Source: Flavobacteriales bacterium (GTDB taxonomy: Bacteria; Bacteroidota; Bacteroidia; Flavobacteriales_D; Crocinitomicaceae). From it: a stretch of 32,273 bases of DNA. The translations under genes and the position numbers were made by a program. The stretch is from the NCBI GenBank assembly GCA_947454395.1, contig CANGLG010000005.1, positions 1 through 32,273 of the forward strand, read 5' to 3'. The notes beneath the pieces were generated by a model. The model was not told the origin of the DNA. It did no database searches and saw only the letters and a program-made list of their open reading frames with translations. Shown one piece after another: positions 18,357 through 27,653 of the stretch (within the stretch, counting starts at the first letter, position 1; each line of letters starts with the position of its first letter).

Positions 18357-18434
18357 TCTTTGAAGTGTTATATATTTCAATAATAAAATTACTTAAATTT
18401 GGTTTAAGCAATTTCATTCAGTTCTAAAAACAAC

Positions 18435-19919
18435 ATGCGGACTACCATAGCTTTTACTTTCTTGGCATTCATTTTTAATTTTGTTGTTTTTGGTCAAAAT
18501 TGTAATTATTTCATTCAACCTCGAAAGGTAAAGTTAACAAAGGATTTACTTTGTCCAGAAATAATGATAAAAGATCTACAAGAACTTAAAGAAAAACTAA
18601 ATGAAATCCATCCAGATTTATATGTTTACACTTCAAAAAGCAACCTCGATTCTGCTTACAGAGCCTCAATAATAAAAGTTTCTAATGAACTTACATTATT
18701 TGATTTTGCTAAAGTCATTTCAGAATATTTAGGCACAATTAAAGATTCTCATACAGGTTTAAATCCTCGCGAATTACTTTTTTATGGAGATCAAAAACGC
18801 GGTACGTTTCCTTTTTATTTGAGAAATTTAAATGAAAAATTTTATATGGATCAAATTTGGACGGATGATGCTTTGATAGGTAAAGAAATACTTCAGATTA
18901 ATTCCTTTAATTTAAAGGATTTATATAATTTGAGTTATTTGATGACTTCTTCTGAAGCAGATGCTTCCTCGGCAAAAAAAGAAATTACAACGAGGTCAAT
19001 GAGTTTAATTTTCAATATTGTAAGTGATTTAAAGGTAAAAGATTCAGTATTAATTAAGTTTATATCTGACAGAGATACATTGTTTAAAAAGACCCCATGT
19101 TCAAATGTTGGACATTTCTTGAAGTTAAAGGAATTATTTGAAGAAAACCCAGTTAATTATTTTTTTGACAGCCTAAATAGAGGAGTTTTGACAGTCTCCT
19201 CATTTGAGCCAAAGAGCATAAAATATTTCAAAAAAGAAATAGATGATTTTTTTAGAGAAGTTAATTTACGAAGTTGCAATGATGTAGTTGTTGATTTAAG
19301 AGATAATCATGGTGGATATGTAAGGGCTCAAGAATATTTATTGAGCTATTTGAATTATAAAAAATTAAATCATGAGATAGAATATGTCTATAAACGAAGT
19401 GATTATGATCGTTTTTCGCTTCTACCATTTTACCAGAAATGGCAGTTCAGACAACGAGCCAAAAAAGTTTATCCTAACGGGGTTTTGAGTAAGGAATTTG
19501 ATTTCTTTAAAAGTAAAAATGGAAGCGTAAAAAAGATAATATATGATTATCTCCCAAAAAATGATTTAAATAAAACATATAATGGGAAATGTACTTTGTT
19601 GATGAATGGATTTTCAATGTCAGCATCTGTTCTATTTGCCGGATGGTTTAAAAGCTCTGAACGAGGTGAAATTATTGGAAGCCCCTGTCTTGGAACTATG
19701 AGTGGTACTTTTGGTAACAGTGCTCAAATTCGATTGTCAGAAACAGGTTTACCCATCATTATTGCGACTTTGAAATTTAATCCTCAGCACACAAAAAACA
19801 TCCAGTTTCAGGCAATTGAACCTAACAAAAACATTTTCTATTCCGTAGAAGATATCAAGTTACGTAGAGATCCGGTATTTCATTATTTGAATTTAGGAAC
19901 TAAGTCCCAAATTAATTGA
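18435..19919 (+). CDS. S41-family-like secreted peptidase
   Basis: N-terminal signal peptide; VVDLRDNHGGYV and LLMNGFSMSASVLFAGWFKSSERGEIIGSPCLGT match the S41 fold and Ser-nucleophile region. Confidence 0.82.
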   Translation: MRTTIAFTFLAFIFNFVVFGQNCNYFIQPRKVKLTKDLLCPEIMIKDLQELKEKLNEIHPDLYVYTSKSNLDSAYRASIIKVSNELTLFDFAKVISEYLGTIKDSHTGLNPRELLFYGDQKRGTFPFYLRNLNEKFYMDQIWTDDALIGKEILQINSFNLKDLYNLSYLMTSSEADASSAKKEITTRSMSLIFNIVSDLKVKDSVLIKFISDRDTLFKKTPCSNVGHFLKLKELFEENPVNYFFDSLNRGVLTVSSFEPKSIKYFKKEIDDFFREVNLRSCNDVVVDLRDNHGGYVRAQEYLLSYLNYKKLNHEIEYVYKRSDYDRFSLLPFYQKWQFRQRAKKVYPNGVLSKEFDFFKSKNGSVKKIIYDYLPKNDLNKTYNGKCTLLMNGFSMSASVLFAGWFKSSERGEIIGSPCLGTMSGTFGNSAQIRLSETGLPIIIATLKFNPQHTKNIQFQAIEPNKNIFYSVEDIKLRRDPVFHYLNLGTKSQIN

Positions 19920-20358
19920 AGTATTCTTTGAGGTAAATGTAAAAAACAATAAGTGTTCCGTAGCGAACGAATTTTCCAATTGCAATAAATAAAAAGGATA
20001 AATAAACATTTACACGAAAAAATCCGAGTGCTACACCGATAACATCTCCTATTATAGGAAGCCAAGAAAATAAGGCCAACCAAGCTCCATATTGATTTAC
20101 TCGAATTTTCCAACTGTCTATTCTCATTTGTGTTACTCCTAATTTAGTTAGCCACTTCGGATTTCCAAGGTAACCAATGAAATAGTTCAGCCAGCCTCCA
20201 AGAGTATTGCCAGAACCGGCTACAAATAGACAAATAATGGGGTTATACCCGATGGCAAGCATTCCGGTTAGAAATAACTCTGATGCAATTGGTAGAATTG
20301 TAGCAGCTAAAAAACAGGTAATAAATAGCCCAATATAACCGACTTCAAATTCCCACAT
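19912..20358 (-). CDS. YqaA-family / DedA-like (VTT domain) membrane protein
   Basis: GYIGLFITCFLAATILPIASELFLTGMLAIGYNP...AGSGNTLGGWLNYFIGY...LALFSWLPIIGDVIGVALGFFRVN. Confidence 0.87.
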   Translation of the reverse strand: MWEFEVGYIGLFITCFLAATILPIASELFLTGMLAIGYNPIICLFVAGSGNTLGGWLNYFIGYLGNPKWLTKLGVTQMRIDSWKIRVNQYGAWLALFSWLPIIGDVIGVALGFFRVNVYLSFLFIAIGKFVRYGTLIVFYIYLKEYFN

Positions 20359-20411
20359 GGCAATAATTAGGTTTTATCAAAACACTATTATTTAAATTAA
20401 AACGACAAAAA

Positions 20412-20443
20412 AGAGAGGCTGTCTCGTAAGGGACAGCCTCTCT
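20412..20443 (-). terminator. Rho-independent terminator for the T9SS-secreted protein gene
   Basis: Perfect 12-bp stem: agagaggctgtc (20412-20423) / gacagcctctct (20432-20443), 8-nt loop. On the minus strand it is followed by TTTTTTGTCGTTTT and lies 20 nt past the stop at 20464. Confidence 0.93.
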
Positions 20444-20463
20444 AAAATTATTAGTTTGTAGAA

Positions 20464-22446
20464 TTATTTCTTAACAAATTTTTGTGTGCTGATTGAATTA
20501 GCAGTTTTAATGTTCACACAATAAACTCCTGAAGACAATTTGCTTGCATCAAAATTTGTGAAATGAGTTCCTGATGAAAGTGCTTTTTCAGTAATTGAAT
20601 AAACACATTTTCCAGTAAGATCCATCACTTCTATTGTTGCGTCTTGTGAATTTTTTAATGAGTAAGCAATTGTTGTTTCACCAGATGTTGGGTTTGGGGA
20701 AATGAAACCAAATGTAACATCATTTTTAAGCTCATTTGTTGATAATGAATTATCAAAATTTAATTCAGTAACAATTTGTGTTCCAGAATTAAACCAGTTA
20801 TCTCCTGGAGTTGAACCAAAATCACCAAAAATATGAGTTGAGTTATCATCATCAAAAGGATTTTCCAAATAACAGAAATGGTTGTTTAAACCTCCATCGT
20901 GACGAACTACAGCAATGTAAAAGTTATCACCCAAAAGAGTAGGGATTCCAGCTGTAGCGGAATGGAAGTTTAATGTAACATCTTTTGGTGTTGTTCCTGT
21001 AGGAACCATTGTTGATGTAATAGGGAAAGTCCAGTCTCCCGCCTCGTATACGTGAGCGTCATTAAAAGTTGAGGCAGTAAGATCATATAAGTACAATTGA
21101 ACGTATAACTCTCCACCAACAGTTGTTGGGTAAGAAGTAGATTTTCCTATTTTTAAATTCACACCATGTAAATCAGCATCTGCAGGAATATAGAAAAGTG
21201 AACCAAATCCCATAGCAATACTTTCAGTTGATGCAGCTCCAAAATCTTTACCTATACTTGCTCGATATAACGGTTGTTCAAAGTCTGCTTGACCATAAAT
21301 GCCATTCGTAATTTTAAAAGTTCTTAAATAACTGTTGTTTGTTGTGTCTTCATCCACTTGGTCTGCAACTAATTTCGCATCAACAGTGTAAGTTCCTATA
21401 GCATAAGTGCTCATATCAATTGTTGAAACGAAAGTGATAGTATCGTATTCACCTGTGAAATTATTCGTAAGAACTCCACCACTTTGTGTGTCATTAACCC
21501 CTGTTCCAGTAACAGTTAAAGCCAATTGCGTATTTGAAGGAATTAATTTACCGAGATTTTTAACTTTCGCCTGAATTGTCAACGCTCCAGCAAAATTTTG
21601 AGGAATACTTGTATATTCAAAATCCGTATTGATGTCATTTAACCACATATCTACAACTTTGAAATCATAATCTGGTCTTTCATAGATTTGAATATCATCT
21701 ATTAACCAGAAGTAATGCGTGTTTGCTTGACCGTTAACATCAGTATTCAAACCATCCCAAGAAAATTTAATTTTTGTCGTAGCAGAAAATGTTGTTGTAT
21801 AATTAGAAAGGTCAATCGTATAGTTTAATGGTTGTGCAATATCACTTGATGCCTGATTTCTATCAACTCCTAAATCAACCGTTATAGGATTGGTCCATGT
21901 TGTTCCGCCGTCTTCCGAAATACTGATTTTAAATGGAATTTCAGTAACGTGGCAACAATACATTGCTTCAGTTTTGAATGTCATCATAACTCCATTTGTA
22001 GCTGCAGATAAATCAATATCTGGAGATACAACTGCTCCACTTACTGGTGTTGAAGCGAAATTTGTTTCACCCGGATAAATCGGTCCAAATGAATTCCAAG
22101 CTAAATAAGCACCGGTTAATTGATCAGCATAACCATAAGCACTCATTGGATGCGTTGTTTTCAAACTCCAATAAGCTGAATCTGGAGCTACATTTTGAAC
22201 CCATGTTCCGTTTGTTGTTGTTAAACCAGCAGTACTAGTCCCAAAGTTTTCCGTCCAAAGTACATTAAGTGCTTTTTCGGAAACAACATTAACTGGTTTT
22301 TTTGTGCCTTCTACAACCTCACTTGGAGTTGTTTTTGGACTTGTAATTTTTGGTTTTACACCAAAATTATATTCTTTCCCAAGTCCCTGTCCAAAAGACA
22401 TGTAAGACAACGAAAAAGCAAAAAGTGTTACGTAAATTTTTCTCAT
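20464..22446 (-). CDS. Secreted protein with T9SS type A C-terminal sorting domain; start reassigned to MRKIYVTLFAFSLSYMSFGQ
   Basis: C-terminus FGFISPNPTSGETTIAYSLKNSQDATIEVMDLTGKCVYSITEKALSSGTHFTNFDASKLSSGVYCVNIKTANSISTQKFVKK is a canonical Por_Secre_tail. The internal Met at 22446 gives a good signal peptide, and the promoter lies just upstream. Confidence 0.93.
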   Translation of the reverse strand: MRKIYVTLFAFSLSYMSFGQGLGKEYNFGVKPKITSPKTTPSEVVEGTKKPVNVVSEKALNVLWTENFGTSTAGLTTTNGTWVQNVAPDSAYWSLKTTHPMSAYGYADQLTGAYLAWNSFGPIYPGETNFASTPVSGAVVSPDIDLSAATNGVMMTFKTEAMYCCHVTEIPFKISISEDGGTTWTNPITVDLGVDRNQASSDIAQPLNYTIDLSNYTTTFSATTKIKFSWDGLNTDVNGQANTHYFWLIDDIQIYERPDYDFKVVDMWLNDINTDFEYTSIPQNFAGALTIQAKVKNLGKLIPSNTQLALTVTGTGVNDTQSGGVLTNNFTGEYDTITFVSTIDMSTYAIGTYTVDAKLVADQVDEDTTNNSYLRTFKITNGIYGQADFEQPLYRASIGKDFGAASTESIAMGFGSLFYIPADADLHGVNLKIGKSTSYPTTVGGELYVQLYLYDLTASTFNDAHVYEAGDWTFPITSTMVPTGTTPKDVTLNFHSATAGIPTLLGDNFYIAVVRHDGGLNNHFCYLENPFDDDNSTHIFGDFGSTPGDNWFNSGTQIVTELNFDNSLSTNELKNDVTFGFISPNPTSGETTIAYSLKNSQDATIEVMDLTGKCVYSITEKALSSGTHFTNFDASKLSSGVYCVNIKTANSISTQKFVKK

Positions 22447-22463
22447 GATATAAAATTTGTTAG

Positions 22464-22494
22464 CAAATATAAACCTAAAAAGTTGATTTGTCAA
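22464..22494 (-). promoter_or_regulatory. Bacteroidota-type promoter: -33 TTG and -7 TATATTTG
   Basis: Minus strand TTGACAAATCAACTTTTTAGGTTTATATTTG: TTG, 20-nt spacer, TATATTTG (exact TAnnTTTG). Lies directly upstream of the ATG at 22446. Confidence 0.75.
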
Positions 22495-23267
22495 CGGTCC
22501 TTTAAAAAAGGAAGTATTTTTCGTATTTCCTCTAAATCTTTTTTTGATAGAACGGCTTTAAAAACAAGTTCATTCCCTGGATTTGAAACAATTAAATCTT
22601 CACCTAATGGATTATTCACATTCGAATCTCCTGAATAATTTAATTGATTTTCATCTGTCCCAATGCGATTAACACCGATGACATAACATTGATTTTCAAT
22701 AGCTCGGGCTTTCAATAGTGTTTTCCAGTGTTGAGCTCTTTTCTCAGGCCAATTTGCCACATAAATAATTAAATCATAAGCAGCATCTCCGTTTTCTACG
22801 ATTCTGTTTCTTATCAATTCCGGAAACCGTAAATCATAACAAATCTGGAGGTTAATTTTCCAGTTTTTGTAGTGAACTATCTTTTCGTTTAGGCCAGCTG
22901 TAAAAAATTTATCTTCTCCTCCTAAACCAAACGATTTGCGCTTGTCATAAACTTCAATACTCCCATTTGGAAAAACAAAAACTCCTCGGTTGTAATAATT
23001 TTTGTTTTCTTCAATAATTATCGATGTATAGAATGCTGAATTTAGCTTATCTGCCCACTTTTTTAAAAATGTAATTCCATCAGATTCCTTCCATAATTCT
23101 GCAAGTTCTTTGACATTCATGCTGAAGCCCGTTTGAAACATTTCGGGTAAGATTATCAAATCTGTTTTCTCTAGACTTTCAAAAATCGTTTCGTATTTTT
23201 TTAAGTTTGCCTTTTTATTTTCCCAAACTTGATCTATTTGAACAAGTGTGACATTTAAATCTTGCAT
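22491..23267 (-). CDS. Nitrilase-superfamily omega-amidase (YafV/Nit2-like)
   Basis: Catalytic Glu ILPEMFQTGFSM, Lys VYDKRKSFGLGGE, Cys LQICYDLRFPELIRN; VYVANWPEKRAQHWKTLLKARAIENQCYVIGVNRIG-like segment. Confidence 0.9.
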   Translation of the reverse strand: MQDLNVTLVQIDQVWENKKANLKKYETIFESLEKTDLIILPEMFQTGFSMNVKELAELWKESDGITFLKKWADKLNSAFYTSIIIEENKNYYNRGVFVFPNGSIEVYDKRKSFGLGGEDKFFTAGLNEKIVHYKNWKINLQICYDLRFPELIRNRIVENGDAAYDLIIYVANWPEKRAQHWKTLLKARAIENQCYVIGVNRIGTDENQLNYSGDSNVNNPLGEDLIVSNPGNELVFKAVLSKKDLEEIRKILPFLKDR

Positions 23268-24391
23268 AAGCGGTCGATTGCATTTGTAAGTGTTTCAGTT
23301 TCTTTTGCGAAACAAAAACGAATTAGTTTTCGGTCATCTCCATTTTCATTGAATACGGACAACGGAATGGTTGCTACGCCAAATTCAGTGATTAACCTTT
23401 TTGTAAAATTGATATCGTTTTCAGATGAAATACTCGAATAAGAAGCTACTTGAAAATAAGTTCCTTCACATGGTAATAATTCAAATCTACTGTTTTTCAT
23501 GCCTTCTCTGAAAAAGTCCCTTTTTTCCTGATAAAATTTTCCGAGTGTTGAGACGTCAATTACTTTCAAGTATTCAGCCAATGTTGCTTGTGCAACACTA
23601 TTGACACAAAACACCAAAAATTGATGCACTTTTTTTATTTCTAACATGAGTTCTTCCGGTGCAATCAAATAGCCTATTTTCCATCCGGTAATGTGGAACG
23701 TTTTCCCGAAGGAGGAAACGATAATTGATTTATTTCGCAAAATTTCACTTGAATGAGCGGATAAATGTTTGTTTTCAAAAGAAATATACTCGTATACTTC
23801 ATCAGAAAGAACAAGCAGATTTGGATGATTTTCAACTGTTTTTTCAAGTGATTGAATGTCATTTTGCTTCCAAATTACCCCGCTTGGATTGTGCGGATTA
23901 TTCGTAATAATTAAGCGTGTTTTTGAATTTACATTTGCTTCTATAAAATCCCAATCAGGCAAAAAATGTTCATTTAAAGGTATTCGAACAGGTCTTCCAC
24001 CAGCTAATAAAATGGGTGCTTCATAACAGTCATAACTCGGATCAAGAATGATTACTTCATCTCCTGGATGAACCAAAGCTTGAATTGTCGTAAATATAGC
24101 TTGTGTAGCACCTGCAGTTACTAACACATTTGTTTGCGGATTTACCTTTCTTTGATATTGTTTTTCAACTAGTTCAGATATTCCTTCCAGTAAAGCAGGT
24201 AAACCAGCCATAGGAGCATATTGATGCACATTCTCTCTGGAGTTTTTTGCAAGAAGTTCAGACAAAACTGAATCAATTGGGAAATTGGGAAATCCTTGCG
24301 ACAGATTAATTGCCTGATAATCCAACGCCATTTTAGACATAACCGTAAATATGGTTGTGCCAACGTGAGGGAGTTTGCTCGTTAGTTTCAT
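23255..24391 (-). CDS. PLP-dependent methionine/glutamine aminotransferase (YbdL-like, class I/II)
   Basis: INLSQGFPNFP; TAGATQAIFTTIQALVHPGDEVIILDPSYDCY; NNPHNPSGVIW; PLP-Lys motif SSFGKTFHITGWKIGY. Confidence 0.92.
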   Translation of the reverse strand: MKLTSKLPHVGTTIFTVMSKMALDYQAINLSQGFPNFPIDSVLSELLAKNSRENVHQYAPMAGLPALLEGISELVEKQYQRKVNPQTNVLVTAGATQAIFTTIQALVHPGDEVIILDPSYDCYEAPILLAGGRPVRIPLNEHFLPDWDFIEANVNSKTRLIITNNPHNPSGVIWKQNDIQSLEKTVENHPNLLVLSDEVYEYISFENKHLSAHSSEILRNKSIIVSSFGKTFHITGWKIGYLIAPEELMLEIKKVHQFLVFCVNSVAQATLAEYLKVIDVSTLGKFYQEKRDFFREGMKNSRFELLPCEGTYFQVASYSSISSENDINFTKRLITEFGVATIPLSVFNENGDDRKLIRFCFAKETETLTNAIDRLCKI

Positions 24392-24481
24392 AAGTTAAAG
24401 TTAATGTTTCTATATTTGATTTACTTAACTATATGCATTTCGAAATTAAATTGATTATCTTAGTTAATTCAATTTTAAACT

Positions 24482-24907
24482 ATGTATTCTAAATTTATCT
24501 CATTCATCTTTATTTTTTCTTCTATTTGGGTTTCAGCACAAAAGGATATCCAAGTTTCTGATACAATTCAGATAAAGAAAGACGTTAAAATGACAATTGA
24601 AAGTGGTCAAAAAGTTTTAACCATAGAAACCATGGAATATAAAAATGGAAAAGAAACTTTGACAAAAGAAGTTTTTATTGGTGAAGAGGCAGATCAAAAA
24701 TTAGAAGAGTTAAAAAAAGAACAATTAATCTCCGAGAATGAACCAGAGTTAAAAAGTGAAATCTGGGATGACGTTCGTTATGAAGAAGTTGACGGATACA
24801 AAAAACTTACCATCATTCACAATGAAAATGGGAGTGTCACTGAAAAAGTATTCATCGGTGAAGAAGCAGAAAAAAAATTAAAGGAGCTTCAGGATAAAAA
24901 AGAATAG
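24482..24907 (+). CDS. Small secreted protein of unknown function with a tandem ~45-aa internal duplication
   Basis: Signal peptide MYSKFISFIFIFSSIWVSAQ; EVFIGEEADQKLEELKKE and KVFIGEEAEKKLKELQDKK are repeated. Confidence 0.7.
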   Translation: MYSKFISFIFIFSSIWVSAQKDIQVSDTIQIKKDVKMTIESGQKVLTIETMEYKNGKETLTKEVFIGEEADQKLEELKKEQLISENEPELKSEIWDDVRYEEVDGYKKLTIIHNENGSVTEKVFIGEEAEKKLKELQDKKE

Positions 24908-24943
24908 AAAACGTTGTTCTGTATTTTAAACTTGAGCAAGTTT

Positions 24944-26986
24944 TTACCCATTCAATTTTTTAACCATTGTCAAAATTGTAGCCAAAGCAACAGTTTCTCC
25001 GGTTTCATCATACACATCCACTAAAAACTTTACAATGCCTTTTGGAATGTCGTCCTCTGAACGTTTTTCTTGGTCAATTTTCTCTTTTACTGTAAAACGA
25101 ACCCCGATTGTTGCTCCCGGATAAACAGGTTTTGTAAATCTTGCTTCATCTAATCCATAATTCAACAACACCGGACCTTTTTTCGGGTCCACAAATAAAC
25201 CAGCTGCTTTGGAAAGCACGAAATAACCGTGAGCCACACGTCTTTCAAAAATGGTTCCTTCCAACGAAGTAGCATCCATGTGCGCATAGAAATTATCTCC
25301 GGATACATTAGCAAAATTCACAATGTCAGCGTCTGTTACCGTATGCTTGTGCGTGAAGACTGTTTCACCAACTTTTAATTCTTCAAAGTGTTTGCGGAAC
25401 ACATGCGGATTGGCTTCTGGCATTTCAGCTCCTACCTGGAATTGTTGTGTAATCTTCGTGATGGTTGTTGGGTGTCCTTGGATAGCCGTGCGTTGCAAAT
25501 AATGCAAAACACCACGTTTCCCACCCATTTCTTCTCCTCCACCTGCGCGACCAGGACCTCCATGTGTTAACAATGGCATTGGCGATCCATGTCCAGTACT
25601 TTCTTTCGCACAATCTTTATTCAATACTAAAATTCGTCCGTGCATGCTGGCCGCACCAACCACGTATTCCGTTGCTTCTTTATCATTTGGTGTTACAATC
25701 GACGAAACGAGAGAACCTTTACCCATTTTTGCAAGTTCGATGGCATCATCCAACGTTTTGTATGGCATGATTGTCGAAACCGGACCAAACGCTTCAATTT
25801 CGTGAACATCTGTTTTTGTAAATGGATTATCATTTAAAAATAAAACCGGTGAAAAGAAAGCTCCAGTATTTTTATCTGCGCCCGTTACTTCGAAATTGTC
25901 CAAATCACCAAAAATGATTTCTTGAGATTGTGCCAATTTTTCAACGTTTGCTCGAACTCGTTCAACTTGCAATCTTGTTGCTAAAGCTCCCATTCGAACT
26001 CCTTCTACACTTGGGTCACCAATTTTAGTTGAGGCCAAGCGTGCAGCAATACCTTTTTGAACCTCGTCAATCAAGTTTTCAGGAACGATAATTCGGCGGA
26101 CAGCTGTACATTTTTGCCCTGCTTTTATTGTAATTTCTTTAACGGTTTCTTTAATGAATAAATCAAACTCTTCAGTTCCTGGCGTTGCATGCTGTCCAAG
26201 AATAGTTGCGTTTAATGAATCAGCTTCTAAGTTGAATGGAACACTTTCTGCTGCAATTTGTGGCAATGCTTTCAACATTTTTCCTGTGGCAGCGCTTCCT
26301 GTAAAAGTAACGACATCGCGACTGTCAACAGAGTCAATTAAACCACGACCTAGACCACAAACGAGTTGCAAAGAACCTTCCGGTAATATCTTTGAATCGA
26401 TGATATCTCGCACCATGACTTCGGTTAAAAAGCTCGTAAACTCGGATGGCTTTACAACCGCTGGAACACCTGCCATAAGGTTAACGGCGATTTTTTCCAA
26501 CATTCCCCAAATCGGGAAGTTGAATGCGTTGATATGTACTGCTACTCCTTCTTTCGGAACCATGATGTGATGTCCGATAAAGGTTCCATTTTTAGAAAGT
26601 GGAGCTGCAACCCCATCTACATAATAGGGTAAATCAGGAAATTGTCTCCGCAAAGAAGCGTTTGCAAATAAATTCCCAATTCCTCCCTCAATATCAATCC
26701 AGGAATCAACTTTGGTTGCTCCAGTCCAAGCGCTCACTTCGTAATACTTTGCTTTTCGTTCCATTAAAAACAAAGCAAGGGCTTTTAGCATTCTACCTCG
26801 TTCTTGAAAAGTCATTTTACGCAATGCACGACCATGTTTACGTCCATACTCCAATACATCTGAGAAATCAATTCCTGCCGAAGAAACAGTTCCGATTTGA
26901 TTCCCATTTATGGCATTATAAAGATTGGTTTCAGTGCCTTGACCATCTACCCAATGACCTAAAACATAATTTTGATAACGTTGCAT
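24944..26986 (-). CDS. paaZ: Phenylacetic acid degradation bifunctional protein PaaZ (aldehyde dehydrogenase + MaoC-like oxepin-CoA hydratase)
   Basis: ALDH motifs FTGSAATGK, LEADSLNA, KAGQKCTAVRR; C-terminal MaoC domain FANVSGDNFYAHMDA...RRVAHGYFVLS. Confidence 0.93.
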   Translation of the reverse strand: MQRYQNYVLGHWVDGQGTETNLYNAINGNQIGTVSSAGIDFSDVLEYGRKHGRALRKMTFQERGRMLKALALFLMERKAKYYEVSAWTGATKVDSWIDIEGGIGNLFANASLRRQFPDLPYYVDGVAAPLSKNGTFIGHHIMVPKEGVAVHINAFNFPIWGMLEKIAVNLMAGVPAVVKPSEFTSFLTEVMVRDIIDSKILPEGSLQLVCGLGRGLIDSVDSRDVVTFTGSAATGKMLKALPQIAAESVPFNLEADSLNATILGQHATPGTEEFDLFIKETVKEITIKAGQKCTAVRRIIVPENLIDEVQKGIAARLASTKIGDPSVEGVRMGALATRLQVERVRANVEKLAQSQEIIFGDLDNFEVTGADKNTGAFFSPVLFLNDNPFTKTDVHEIEAFGPVSTIMPYKTLDDAIELAKMGKGSLVSSIVTPNDKEATEYVVGAASMHGRILVLNKDCAKESTGHGSPMPLLTHGGPGRAGGGEEMGGKRGVLHYLQRTAIQGHPTTITKITQQFQVGAEMPEANPHVFRKHFEELKVGETVFTHKHTVTDADIVNFANVSGDNFYAHMDATSLEGTIFERRVAHGYFVLSKAAGLFVDPKKGPVLLNYGLDEARFTKPVYPGATIGVRFTVKEKIDQEKRSEDDIPKGIVKFLVDVYDETGETVALATILTMVKKLNG

Positions 26987-27061
26987 AACTCCTTTGATTT
27001 ACCTTGTAAAGATAATAGATAATGCGATTTTGAAAGGGTAAAATTAGATTCTTTGTTTTAT

Positions 27062-27628
27062 TTAATCCAGAATATCGATACAAAACACCTTGGTGCTGTC
27101 CAAAGATGAATAGATGGTCTGCCCGTTTCCATATTCATCTTTTTCGTAAACAAAAACGAGCAAACTATCTCCAAGTGTTTGAGGATTGAACCAATTGTTA
27201 TTTTCAGATGGACCAATTTGGTTAACACCCGATTTTGGAACTTTATTCATCGTAAATTCATGTTGATTCAAAATCCGTTTCAATTCTTGAGGACATGTTT
27301 CAAATTCTAGCCAAATAGCATAGTCAATTTTCGGAACGATTTGATCCTGATAATTTAAAACCTTCAAGCATTCATTTTCAGGCTTGCCAAACAAGGCCGA
27401 ATAAATCTCTTCTCCAGTTCTTGGTTTCAGGGTTTCTGCTACTTTGTTATAGGATTTATTGATAAACGAATATGCAGTCCAAAAAGAAGTGCCAAGTGCG
27501 ATTAAAAGTGTAAATAAAGAACTAATTACTATCACGCGATTTTTTCTGAAAACACCAATAAGAAGTATTAACAAGAAAGTAACGAAAAATGTCCCGGAAA
27601 CAATAGACCAAATTATAATTTCTTTCAT
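27062..27628 (-). CDS. Conserved-looking hypothetical membrane-anchored protein
   Basis: 188 aa with two N-terminal TM segments and a soluble C-terminal region; no family recognised. Confidence 0.65.
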   Translation of the reverse strand: MKEIIIWSIVSGTFFVTFLLILLIGVFRKNRVIVISSLFTLLIALGTSFWTAYSFINKSYNKVAETLKPRTGEEIYSALFGKPENECLKVLNYQDQIVPKIDYAIWLEFETCPQELKRILNQHEFTMNKVPKSGVNQIGPSENNNWFNPQTLGDSLLVFVYEKDEYGNGQTIYSSLDSTKVFCIDILD

Positions 27629-27653
27629 TTTAGAACTAAATAATTTTTGAAAT

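Noticed and set aside
19883-20113. 76-aa minus-strand ORF overlapping the YqaA-like gene
   Set aside because: Alternative frame of the YqaA-like coding sequence with no independent features.
26154-26988. + strand ORFs of 138 and 129 aa opposite paaZ
   Set aside because: Antisense shadows of a well-supported paaZ coding frame; no recognisable domain.
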